A stretch of DNA of 64,000 nucleotides from SIG565 sp045601525 (GTDB taxonomy: Bacteria; Bacillota; Clostridia; Oscillospirales; Acutalibacteraceae). Each line of letters starts with the position of its first letter. Position 1 is the first letter of the stretch. The notes beneath the pieces are model-generated. The model made no database searches. It was not told the origin of the DNA and saw only the letters and a list, made by a program, of their open reading frames with translations. The stretch covers positions 1-64,000 of the forward strand of contig JAZRZR010000005.1 in the NCBI GenBank assembly GCA_045601525.1. The letters run 5' to 3'. Below are positions 8,201 to 15,958 of the stretch, piece by piece. Position numbers and translations under genes: made by a program.

Positions 8201-9920
8201 AAGCGTTGCACTTAAGCTCTTTGGCTTTTCGCTCACTAAAAACCTACCCGTAGCGGCGGTTTCATCGGTGCTTGTGCTTCTTGTATCTCCCGTATATCTT
8301 ATAAATATGATTAACAAAGCCTTTGAGCGCAACACATTAAGGGTAGATTATACTTATTCACTTGATATCTATGTTTTGCCGTATTTACTTTGCGGTTTGG
8401 CTATGGCGGCAACGGCTGTGGGACTACTGCTTTTGTTTACCAATTTTAACTTCCTTTTCAATAAGCAAAGCTCGGATGTTTATCACGCACTTCCGCTCAC
8501 TCGTTCACAGCTATTTTTTGCCCGCTTTGGTGCCGCCTATGTTTCGGCGCTCATTCCGCTTGGTGCGGGTTATCTCGGAGTTTTCTTTGTGGGCTTTATG
8601 GATAGAGTAGAGTTAAGCCATAAAATGTTGCTTTTGGGCTTTATATTCACCATTATTTTTATGGCGCTTTGCTTGCTTTTCTCAATGCTTATAATTATGC
8701 TAACGGGCTGTGTATTTGATGCGATTGTGGCCTTGTTGGTGGTAAATATCGGCTTGCCGATTTGTGTTTTACCCTTTGATGAGATAGCCAACAATTTAAT
8801 TTTCGGTTATATGGGCAACGGATTAACCGAAAAAGCCTTTGTTTACGGCACTCCCTTTGGCTATGCTCTTAAAAATCTTAACAGCCTATTACAAAATCCC
8901 GAAAAACCGTGGTTTACCCTTTCGAGAGTAGTTATAGTTTTTGCTATAATAGTTGTGCTTAGCTTTATTATTGTAAAGGTATATAATGTAAGAAAATCAG
9001 AAAAGGCGGGAGAGGCCTTTGCCTTTGGTTTTGTGCCTTATGTAATTTCGGCGATTATTTCAACACTTGGCTTTTTTGTGCTAGGCTCGATTTTCTTTGG
9101 CGGACTTGAAACCTATAACCCTGCTTTTTGGATTATAGGAATTATAGGTGCTCTACTTTGCGGTGTGGTTTATAACGCTATCGTTAATAGAGGCTTTAAG
9201 AAGTTCAAGCTTTCATTTATCCCCTCGATAATTGCTATCTTGGTGGTTAGCCTTATCACAATTTCACTTGCGGCAGATGCTTTCGGCATTGAAAATTATC
9301 TTCCTAAGACTCAAAATGTTGAAAAGATACAGGTGGGCTTTGGTGCTGAGGAAATAACAGTATCAGGTGAGGACATCCAAGATATAATAGATTTCCATAG
9401 CGATATAACACAGCACAAGGAAAATGTAGAGGTATTGGATGATGATATAAATGGCGGTGAATATCACTCTGTACGTTTTGAATATTCACTCAAGGGCGGT
9501 AAGAAGGTAATGCGTAGATATTATATCCCTGCATATCTCTTTGCTGAGCAGTTTGCCGATTTTATAAGCGGACCTTACGCTGATTATTTCGAGACCCACT
9601 ATTTCCCTGAAAATTATGATTATTTCAGTATTTCGGGTGAGCTTCCAAAAAGCGAAAAACACTACAACTGCAATATAACAAGGCAGGAATATGCAACCCT
9701 TCGCTCCCTCTATATTTCCGATTTGAGAAAAATGGATGCCCAAACAGTTAAGACGGGTATAAGAGAAAAGACTTCGAGCTTCCACGCAAATATGTATACA
9801 AAAACGGTAGGAAACTACGATTATTTCTATAGCTATATCCACGGTGATGAGTTTGAGTCATTTAAGTATCTGGAAACACTTAATTTAATTGATAGAACCC
9901 AAGATGAATACAAAAAATAG
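8175..9920 (+). CDS. ABC transporter permease with extracytoplasmic C-terminal domain
   Basis: A 581-residue membrane partner of the preceding ATPase. Several hydrophobic helices fill the first 370 residues or so. The last 200 residues, after a final helix near ISLAAD, are polar and likely extracytoplasmic (a segment containing YYIPAYLFAEQFADFISG). It is larger than a minimal ABC-2 permease. GGAGG at about 8161-8165 inside the ATPase gene serves as ribosome site, giving ATG at 8175 or the adjacent ATG at 8178. A strong terminator closes the operon. Confidence 0.8.
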   Translation: MMQKTSLNKSVALKLFGFSLTKNLPVAAVSSVLVLLVSPVYLINMINKAFERNTLRVDYTYSLDIYVLPYLLCGLAMAATAVGLLLLFTNFNFLFNKQSSDVYHALPLTRSQLFFARFGAAYVSALIPLGAGYLGVFFVGFMDRVELSHKMLLLGFIFTIIFMALCLLFSMLIIMLTGCVFDAIVALLVVNIGLPICVLPFDEIANNLIFGYMGNGLTEKAFVYGTPFGYALKNLNSLLQNPEKPWFTLSRVVIVFAIIVVLSFIIVKVYNVRKSEKAGEAFAFGFVPYVISAIISTLGFFVLGSIFFGGLETYNPAFWIIGIIGALLCGVVYNAIVNRGFKKFKLSFIPSIIAILVVSLITISLAADAFGIENYLPKTQNVEKIQVGFGAEEITVSGEDIQDIIDFHSDITQHKENVEVLDDDINGGEYHSVRFEYSLKGGKKVMRRYYIPAYLFAEQFADFISGPYADYFETHYFPENYDYFSISGELPKSEKHYNCNITRQEYATLRSLYISDLRKMDAQTVKTGIREKTSSFHANMYTKTVGNYDYFYSYIHGDEFESFKYLETLNLIDRTQDEYKK

Positions 9921-9960
9921 CGATTAGTACGAACAGGCTTTTAGTAGTCGGTTAGTACAA

Positions 9961-9994
9961 AAACCACCCGATATTAAAAAATATCGGGTGGTTT
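9961..9994 (+). terminator. Terminator of the GntR-ABC operon
   Basis: A 15-bp perfect stem (AAACCACCCGATATT and its complement) with an AAAA loop, followed by TATATT. The 40 bases between the permease stop and this hairpin contain CGATTAGTAC and GGTTAGTAC, echoes of a promoter-region element. Confidence 0.88.
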
Positions 9995-9998
9995 TATA

Positions 9999-10027
9999 TT
10001 GACAAAAGACAAAAAGTGTGATAACAT
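9999..10027 (+). promoter_or_regulatory. Promoter of the ArsR-CDF operon
   Basis: TTGACA at 9999-10004 and TAACAT at 10022-10027 with a 17-base spacer. The -10 runs into the operator-like palindrome immediately downstream. Confidence 0.78.
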
Positions 10028-10045
10028 ATGAATAAATTTTCATAT
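10026..10045 (+). promoter_or_regulatory. ArsR/SmtB-type operator
   Basis: A perfect inverted repeat, ATATGAA (10026-10032) and TTCATAT (10039-10045), with a 6-base spacer. A further TTCATATG half-site overlaps the leader at about 10055-10061. The pattern matches the imperfect ATATGAA-type palindromes of ArsR/SmtB metal sensors. It overlaps the -10 of the promoter for the adjacent ArsR gene. Confidence 0.7.
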
Positions 10046-10074
10046 AAATAATTTTTCATATGTCGGAGGAACTG

Positions 10075-10425
10075 ATGGAACATTCACATAAAATACATAT
10101 AGAAAAGGCCGTAAAGGGATATCCAAGCGGTGAAAAAATAGAGGCTTTGGCAAAATTTTATCAAAACTTTGCATCAAAAAGGCGTATGGAAATTTTGTTT
10201 TGCTTGATGGAGGGCGAGATGGGAGTTTGTTGTATCGCCGAAATGCTGTCATGCGAGCAGTCACTCATATCCCACCAGTTGAAAATACTCAAAGAGGGCA
10301 AATTGGTTGAAAGTCGCCGAGAGGGTAAGATGATATACTACTTTTTGGCTGACAATCATATCAAAAACATAGTGTCGATAGGTTTTGAGCATTTAGGGGA
10401 GAAAAACAATGAAAAAATCGGTTAA
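10075..10425 (+). CDS. ArsR/SmtB-family metal-responsive repressor
   Basis: A winged-helix regulator of 116 residues with the family core (MEILFCLMEGEMGVCCIAEMLS, QSLISHQLKILKEGKLVESRREGKMIYYFL). The C-terminal helix carries DNHIKNIVSIGFEHL, where histidines could form an alpha5-type metal site as in zinc sensors. ATG 10075 is preferred over ATG 10060 because CGGAGG at 10064-10069 lies between them. It overlaps the CDF efflux gene by 17 bases, so metal presumably releases it from the upstream palindrome and induces efflux. The sensed metal is not settled; Zn or a similar divalent cation is likely. Confidence 0.88.
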   Translation: MEHSHKIHIEKAVKGYPSGEKIEALAKFYQNFASKRRMEILFCLMEGEMGVCCIAEMLSCEQSLISHQLKILKEGKLVESRREGKMIYYFLADNHIKNIVSIGFEHLGEKNNEKIG

Positions 10426-11254
10426 AAATATGTTGTTTGCATTTATACTTAACGTTTCTTTTTCTATAATCGAATTATTTGGCGGTATTTTAACCAACAG
10501 TATTTCAATCGTATCAGATGCACTTCACGATTTAGGGGACGCTGTTTCCATTGCGATTTCTATTCTTTTTGAGGTGCGCTCAAGCAAGGAGCCCGACCAT
10601 AAATACACCTACGGGTATGCGCGTTATTCGGTTGCGGGAGCGCTAATTACTTCAACGGTTCTGATGTCGGCTTCGGCAGTTATTGTTTACAAATCGGTTT
10701 TGAGATTATTAAACCCAAGCCAAGTAAACTATGAGGGTATGATTATACTTGCGATATTTGGTGTTATTATAAACGGACTGTCTGCGCTAAAACTCTTAAA
10801 GGGTAACGGTAAGGGAATAAATGAAAGAGCGTTAACGCTTCATATGTTTGAAGACGTGCTCGGCTGGGCGGCTGTACTTATAGGAAGTATCGTAATCAAA
10901 TTTACGGGTTGGTTTATGATAGATGCTGTAATGTCGCTTTGTATATCGGTTTATATTCTTATTCACGCCGCTTTTCATATGAAAGAAATCTTTTCAATAC
11001 TTTTGCAAAAGTCACCCGAGGGCATCGACCCCGATAAAGTAAAGGCTGAGCTTGAGGAAATAGAGGGCGTTGAGGACATTTATCATATCCATTTATGGAC
11101 ACTTGACGGAATTGAGAATTACGCAACCCTCACTGCCAAAATAACCGAGGGTGTAAGCTATGAAGCCAATCAAAGAATTAAGGCTGAAATACGTGAAAAA
11201 TTGCATAAAATAGAAATCCACCATATCGTTATAGAAACGGAATATTATAAATAA
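10409..11254 (+). CDS. Cation diffusion facilitator (CDF) metal efflux transporter
   Basis: A 281-residue CDF protein that exports divalent metals by proton antiport at the inner membrane. About six hydrophobic helices are visible. The HxxxD-type metal motifs appear as SDALHDLGDAVS in helix 2 and LTLHMFEDVLGW in helix 5, and a cytoplasmic C-terminal domain ends with HIHLWTLDG and IEIHHIVIE. AGGGGAG at about 10395-10401, inside the arsR gene, is the ribosome site. Translational overlap with arsR and the shared operator point to metal-induced efflux. Confidence 0.92.
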   Translation: MKKSVKNMLFAFILNVSFSIIELFGGILTNSISIVSDALHDLGDAVSIAISILFEVRSSKEPDHKYTYGYARYSVAGALITSTVLMSASAVIVYKSVLRLLNPSQVNYEGMIILAIFGVIINGLSALKLLKGNGKGINERALTLHMFEDVLGWAAVLIGSIVIKFTGWFMIDAVMSLCISVYILIHAAFHMKEIFSILLQKSPEGIDPDKVKAELEEIEGVEDIYHIHLWTLDGIENYATLTAKITEGVSYEANQRIKAEIREKLHKIEIHHIVIETEYYK

Positions 11255-11258
11255 TAAA

Positions 11259-11289
11259 AACCCCGAATTCAAAAGAATTCGGAGTTTTT
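11259..11289. terminator. Bidirectional terminator between CDF and propeller-like gene
   Basis: The stem CCGAATTC/GAATTCGG is extended by A/T pairs and has an AAAA loop, with a 7-T run on the plus strand and an A-run on the other side. It serves converging genes ending at 11254 and 11290. Confidence 0.82.
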
Positions 11290-11967
11290 TTAGTCTATTA
11301 AATACACGCCGTTTTTAAGCACGGCAAATTCAAAATTATCAATTTTTAGATATTGAAGCAAAGGCTGTTCAAAGGAAAGATATTCCTCGGTTACATAGGA
11401 ATTAAGGTTGACCTTTACAACCGTGTTATTGGCGTTGCAAACATATATATCATCGCCGTCAATAAATAGGTCGGTGGGGTTTTGGAAGGGGGAATTGGCA
11501 CCTGAGCCAATACGAAGTTCCTCACGCATTGTAACAAGATTAAGGCGCATGAGCACAGCATTTTCTTTATAACAGGTCCAAACCGAACGGCTACTTATTG
11601 CAATTCCGCTTGGCACCATACCTCGATGCTCAAGCTTGCCTTTCCAAACAGGCTCGCCCTCGGCATCGGTAAGTGTGGCTTGGCCGTCGTTTTCCAACAA
11701 AAACACCTTGTTGTTGCCAAGAAGCACTGCTTTACAGGTTAAGCGGTTATTTACAAGCGGTAAAATCGACTGGTAATTAGGACCAAATTTAGTCAACTCA
11801 TAAAGGCTCTTTGGAACATTTATAAGCTTGCCGTCCTCAAAGGTTACCATTTTATATGCAAGTGTTGCGGTGTTTGCCTCGATATCCTTGTCGCAAATAT
11901 AGGCAATAATGAGTCCCTTTGCGGCAGGAACGGCATTTACTATTTCACCTTCAAAAACTGTTTTCAT
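11290..11967 (-). CDS. Hypothetical beta-propeller-like protein
   Basis: About 225 residues, no signal peptide, rich in short beta-strand patterns such as GNNKVFLLENDG, GIAISSRSVWTCYKENAVLMRL, DLFIDGDDIYVCNANNTVVKV. These recall NHL or WD-type propeller blades, but I do not recognise a named family. The ATG at 11967 is preferred over TTG at 11979 because GGAGG (11977-11973) lies between them. It is the last gene of the murD-led minus-strand unit, and its ribosome site abuts the stop of the upstream PLP-enzyme gene. The function is unknown. Confidence 0.6.
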   Translation of the reverse strand: MKTVFEGEIVNAVPAAKGLIIAYICDKDIEANTATLAYKMVTFEDGKLINVPKSLYELTKFGPNYQSILPLVNNRLTCKAVLLGNNKVFLLENDGQATLTDAEGEPVWKGKLEHRGMVPSGIAISSRSVWTCYKENAVLMRLNLVTMREELRIGSGANSPFQNPTDLFIDGDDIYVCNANNTVVKVNLNSYVTEEYLSFEQPLLQYLKIDNFEFAVLKNGVYLID

Positions 11968-11979
11968 CATATCCTCCAA

Positions 11980-13242
11980 CTAAATAAGACCACGATTTAT
12001 AATTTCCTGTGCGGCGCACAAAATACCGATTTCGCCCGATTCAAAATTAAGACCGCCCTGAAGCCATACGGCAAAAGGCTTACGCAAGGGAGCATCGGCC
12101 GAAAGTTCGATTGATGCGCCGAGGGTAAAGGCACCTGCAGCCATAATAACATCACTGTCATATCCAGGCATAGGTGCTGGTACGGGGGCGGCAAAGGAAT
12201 CAACAGGTGAGCCCTTTTGAAGTCCCTGACAAAAAGCAATAAGCCTTTGGTCATCACCCAAAAGAATTGATTGTATGATATCGGCTCGTTTTTCGTCGGC
12301 TTTTGGTATTACCGAAAAACCCAATTTTTCAAAAAGTGCTGCAGCAAAAACTGCAGTTTTAAGGGCTTGGCTAACTGTATGGGGCGCAGCAAAAAGTCCC
12401 ATAAACAGCTCTCTTGTATGCCCGAGCGAAGCGCCAACCTCTCTACCCACGCCGGGAGCAGTTAAACGATAGGCACACTTTTCAACAAGTTCACTTTTTC
12501 CCGCTATGTATCCACCCGTTGGGGCAATACCACCGCCGGGATTTTTGATAAGAGAACCCGCAATAATATCGGCACCAACCGAGCAAGGCTCAAGTTCCTC
12601 TACAAATTCACCGTAGCAGTTATCTACCATAATGTAGGTTTCGGGGGAAACCTCTTTTACGATATCGCAAAGCTCTTTAATTTGATTAACCGAAAGGCTC
12701 GGTCGCAAACTGTAACCTCTCGAACGCTGAATATATGCGAGTTTGTATTTATTGTTTTTAAGGGCGGTTTTGATTGCCTCTATATCGGGGATACCGCTTT
12801 CACTTAGAGGCACCTCGTTGTATTCAACGCCGAAATCTTTAAGTGAGCCGTCGGTATGTTTATCAATGCCCAAAACACCTATAAGGGTGTCATAGGGTTT
12901 TCCTGTGAGACAAAGCATTTTATCATTTGGCCTTAAAAGACCGAAAAGAGCAACAGTGAGCGTGTGTGTGCCAGAAACAAAATTGTGACGAATGAGGGCG
13001 TCCTCAGCACCCACACATTCGGCAAAAACTCTCTCCAAGGTATCACGGCCGCGGTCATCATATCCATAACCTGTAGATGCGGCAAAGTGTGACTCACTAA
13101 CACCTTGGTTTACAAATGCCGCCAAAACCTTTTGTTGATTTATGCGGGCGATTTCTTCTATTTGGGCAAAGGTCTCTGACAGTTCTTTTCGTACCTCTTT
13201 TGCCGTTTCGAGTAATTTAGCATCAATGTTAAAGGGATTCAT
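11980..13242 (-). CDS. YnbB-type PLP enzyme (methionine gamma-lyase/aluminium-resistance family)
   Basis: A 420-residue PLP-dependent protein of the Cys/Met-metabolism-like fold, in the family long annotated as 'aluminium resistance' or methionine gamma-lyase family (Bacillus YnbB). Visible signatures are FVSGTHTLTVALFGLLRPND, a YIMVDNCYGEF segment whose Asp contacts PLP, and the probable PLP lysine in GSLIKNPGGG. Substrate specificity is not known for this family. Its ATG overlaps the stop of the GNAT gene by one base (TAATG) with CGGAG upstream, showing tight translational coupling. Confidence 0.85.
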   Translation of the reverse strand: MNPFNIDAKLLETAKEVRKELSETFAQIEEIARINQQKVLAAFVNQGVSESHFAASTGYGYDDRGRDTLERVFAECVGAEDALIRHNFVSGTHTLTVALFGLLRPNDKMLCLTGKPYDTLIGVLGIDKHTDGSLKDFGVEYNEVPLSESGIPDIEAIKTALKNNKYKLAYIQRSRGYSLRPSLSVNQIKELCDIVKEVSPETYIMVDNCYGEFVEELEPCSVGADIIAGSLIKNPGGGIAPTGGYIAGKSELVEKCAYRLTAPGVGREVGASLGHTRELFMGLFAAPHTVSQALKTAVFAAALFEKLGFSVIPKADEKRADIIQSILLGDDQRLIAFCQGLQKGSPVDSFAAPVPAPMPGYDSDVIMAAGAFTLGASIELSADAPLRKPFAVWLQGGLNFESGEIGILCAAQEIINRGLI

Positions 13243-13958
13243 TAAAACACTCCGTTTGTATTTGTGTAGGCCGCATCTTCATAAAATGCAAAGCCGTTTT
13301 TTAGATAAAAGGGTATATTCTTTTGCTCGGCGCAAACAAACACCCTGCGGTTCTTCATACCGCTTAAAAGTCGGTTAAGGGTGGCACTTCCGAGCCCCAG
13401 ACCCGATTTTTCGGGCAAGACCGCTATGCCGTTAATCATAGCAAACTTTTCATCGAAAATTATGGCTGCCGCCGAAAATGGTGAGGAAACATAGGTGGCA
13501 GCATTGTGCCTTATTCTATGGGAAATATCGGCTATAAAGGCCTCTCGGTTTCCAATGTTTAGACCTTTTGAAAGGGTATTGTACAAGGCGTCAATTCCCG
13601 TATATGTGTTTTCTATAGCATTTTCATCTAAAAATGGTGGGTCACGATAAAGAGTTGCACAGGCAACCTCAATATTAAGGTTTAATTTAGAGGCTGTTTT
13701 GGCATCGGTAAAAATCTTCTTAGGGCCGACCGCTCTTAGGAATTCCGTAATCTCATCTATATCGCCACCATCGTAGCAAAGCATCATAACCGAATCAATC
13801 ATAGAAAAGAGAGCACAGGGGTTATTTCCGTTATCGAATTGCGCCCAAAAAAGAGCGATATTAGAAAACTCTTTATATGCCGCAAAGTGACAACAAATTT
13901 TAGCATAAGCGGCGTTTTTGTTTTTTATATCGGGAAGTTTATCAATAAGTTTAATCAA
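13242..13958 (-). CDS. GNAT-family N-acetyltransferase
   Basis: About 238 residues; the C-terminal half carries the GNAT acetyl-CoA fold (INGIAVLPEKSGLGLGSATL, then VFVCAEQKNIPFYLKNGF). The N-terminal half lacks an obvious motif and may set acceptor specificity. TTG at 13958 is preferred to TTG at 13973 because GGAG (13968-13965) lies 6 bases ahead of it; this start overlaps the M42 gene end by 8 bases. The substrate is unknown. Confidence 0.75.
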   Translation of the reverse strand: MIKLIDKLPDIKNKNAAYAKICCHFAAYKEFSNIALFWAQFDNGNNPCALFSMIDSVMMLCYDGGDIDEITEFLRAVGPKKIFTDAKTASKLNLNIEVACATLYRDPPFLDENAIENTYTGIDALYNTLSKGLNIGNREAFIADISHRIRHNAATYVSSPFSAAAIIFDEKFAMINGIAVLPEKSGLGLGSATLNRLLSGMKNRRVFVCAEQKNIPFYLKNGFAFYEDAAYTNTNGVF

Positions 13959-14961
13959 TTTTATCTCCGCCAATAAGTTCTATTAAATGTTTTGCTAATA
14001 AAAGACTGCTTTCAGCATCCTTGATATTCGCCACACTCGAGGGAGAGTGTATATATCGGCAGGGAACTGATAAGGCAATAGTGCGTACACCCTCACCCGA
14101 TAAATGAATAGCGGCCGAGTTGTTAGCGCCCGCAACGGCCCGCTTTGTTTGTGCAGGAATACCGCTGTTTATAGCGGCGTTATAAAGGCTACGGTCGTAC
14201 ATAGTGCCGTTATCCATAAAGGATACTGCAACGCCGCCCCCTAAAGAGCAAACCGATTTTTCAAAGGGGATTCCCTCTATATCGGCGGCCGTAGTACCTT
14301 CTAAAACAATGGCAAAATCAGGCTTTATAGCAAATGTGGCGGTTTTAGCGCCACGGCAACCAAGCTCCTCTTGTACTGTAAAGGTGGCATAAAAATCATA
14401 TTTTGATACATCTTGTATAAGCTTAATTAGAACGGCGCAGCCTACACGGTCATCAAGTGCCTTTGAAAGCATATTGTCGCCGCAAAGAATAAATTCCCCC
14501 TCTAAAACACCAAAATCACCAACCGAAACAAGCTCTTCGGCATTTTTTCTTGAGGTGGAACCGATATCTATAAAAAGCTTATCGGTATCGGGAAGTTTTT
14601 TAGCCTCATCATCACTCATAAGGTGCACAGGCTTGGCGCCTATCACACCCGAAACGCCGTTTTCAAAATTTACTCGACGAGCAAGCAAAGTCCCTGTTTT
14701 TATACCGCCTACCGTATGAAACTTCAAGAAGCCATCAGGGGTTATTGAGGATACAATAATAGCAACCTCATCGGTGTGTGCATCGAGAAGAATACGCTTT
14801 TTAGGTGCAATTTCACCTTTTTTGAAGGCAATAATATTGCCTAAAGCATCAACACGGTATTCGCAAAAATCTTTTATTTGTTCAATAATAAATTCGCGAG
14901 TTGCCCATTCGTTTCCGGGGGCCGAATCAATTTCGCAAAGGCGTTTAATCAAATCAAGCAT
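13951..14961 (-). CDS. M42-family metallopeptidase (copy 2)
   Basis: About 336 residues of the M42 aminopeptidase/deblocking-enzyme family, cytosolic dinuclear zinc peptidases that form large tetrahedral assemblies. Metal and catalytic landmarks are LLDAHTDEVAIIV, SKALDDRVGCAVLI, FTVQEELGCRGAKTA and the final CRYIHSPSSVANIKD. ATG 14961 is chosen because a GGGAGG at 14975-14970 lies 8 bases ahead; an in-frame upstream extension to 14994 lacks a ribosome site. It overlaps the end of its paralogue by 8 bases. Confidence 0.9.
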   Translation of the reverse strand: MLDLIKRLCEIDSAPGNEWATREFIIEQIKDFCEYRVDALGNIIAFKKGEIAPKKRILLDAHTDEVAIIVSSITPDGFLKFHTVGGIKTGTLLARRVNFENGVSGVIGAKPVHLMSDDEAKKLPDTDKLFIDIGSTSRKNAEELVSVGDFGVLEGEFILCGDNMLSKALDDRVGCAVLIKLIQDVSKYDFYATFTVQEELGCRGAKTATFAIKPDFAIVLEGTTAADIEGIPFEKSVCSLGGGVAVSFMDNGTMYDRSLYNAAINSGIPAQTKRAVAGANNSAAIHLSGEGVRTIALSVPCRYIHSPSSVANIKDAESSLLLAKHLIELIGGDKID

Positions 14962-15958
14962 TAAAGGCACCTCCCGAAAGAATATATTTTTCAAGTATAT
15001 CGCAAATCGATATAATGTCGCAAATTTTCACAACCTCGGTATCGGTGTGCATATTTCTAAGGGGAATTGATAAAAGAGCGGTGGGGACGCCTTCCTTAGA
15101 AATTGTAATAACATCGGCATTTGTAGAGGTCTTTCCGCCCATAACCTCACTTTGATAAGGTAGGTTGTTATCGGCGGCAATAAGGCAAAGCCTGTCCGAT
15201 ATATTCTTATCGAGAATAGGGGAAATGCCAATCATAGCACCCTCACCTAAAATGCCGCACTTATCGGGCGCAATATCGGGTCCGTTACCAAAAGATACAT
15301 CAATTACTGCCGCTTCGTTTGGGGTTATTTTATTAGCGGCGGTTATAGCGCCGCGAAGTCCTAATTCTTCGGCATCAGAGAAAAGAATAACGATATTTAT
15401 CGGCAGGGTTTTGCCCTTAAGGCGAGAAGCAAGTTCTAAAAGTGCCGCAACGCCTGCACGGTTATCAAGACTTCTTGCACACACACTGTCGTTTGCCAAT
15501 AAAAATGGCTTTTGTGCAAAGGTGATATAGTCACCAATCTTTACCTTGTCTTTTATATCATCAAGAAAAGTATCTATCTTAAGTTCGCCGATTTCTTTAA
15601 CCGTTTCCTCTTTTTCAAGGTGGGGAGGGGTGCTTGTGAAAACGCCATCAAGCAATTCTTCAGAATGTATTTTAACCCTCTTGGCAGGTAGGTGGCGTGT
15701 GTCAACACCGCCGCATTTTGCAACACCTAAAAAGCCGTTATCCAAAACCGAGGTAACAACAAAACCGATTTGGTCAATATGAGCATCAAGCATAAGTGTA
15801 TAATCGTTTTGACCCTTGAATTTTCCTATAACGGTTTTCCCAAGTTGCTCAACCTCGCAAAAGTTTGATAATTCACGGGCCGCAAAATCTGATGCAGTTT
15901 GCACATTTCCTATCGAATCTAAACTGCAAAGTTCCAGTAAAAGATTTTTAATATCCAT
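14954..15958 (-). CDS. M42-family metallopeptidase (copy 1)
   Basis: A 334-residue paralogue of the following gene with the same order of signatures: LMLDAHIDQIGFVVTSV, CARSLDNRAGVAALLELA, ILFSDAEELGLRGAITAA and LRNMHTDTEV. The catalytic Glu-Glu pair appears as AEELG, against EELG in its neighbour. Sequence divergence is substantial, so the two may form hetero-oligomers or handle different peptides. Its ATG overlaps the murD stop by one base and the site in front (GGTGA) is weak, implying coupling to murD translation. Confidence 0.9.
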   Translation of the reverse strand: MDIKNLLLELCSLDSIGNVQTASDFAARELSNFCEVEQLGKTVIGKFKGQNDYTLMLDAHIDQIGFVVTSVLDNGFLGVAKCGGVDTRHLPAKRVKIHSEELLDGVFTSTPPHLEKEETVKEIGELKIDTFLDDIKDKVKIGDYITFAQKPFLLANDSVCARSLDNRAGVAALLELASRLKGKTLPINIVILFSDAEELGLRGAITAANKITPNEAAVIDVSFGNGPDIAPDKCGILGEGAMIGISPILDKNISDRLCLIAADNNLPYQSEVMGGKTSTNADVITISKEGVPTALLSIPLRNMHTDTEVVKICDIISICDILEKYILSGGAFNA

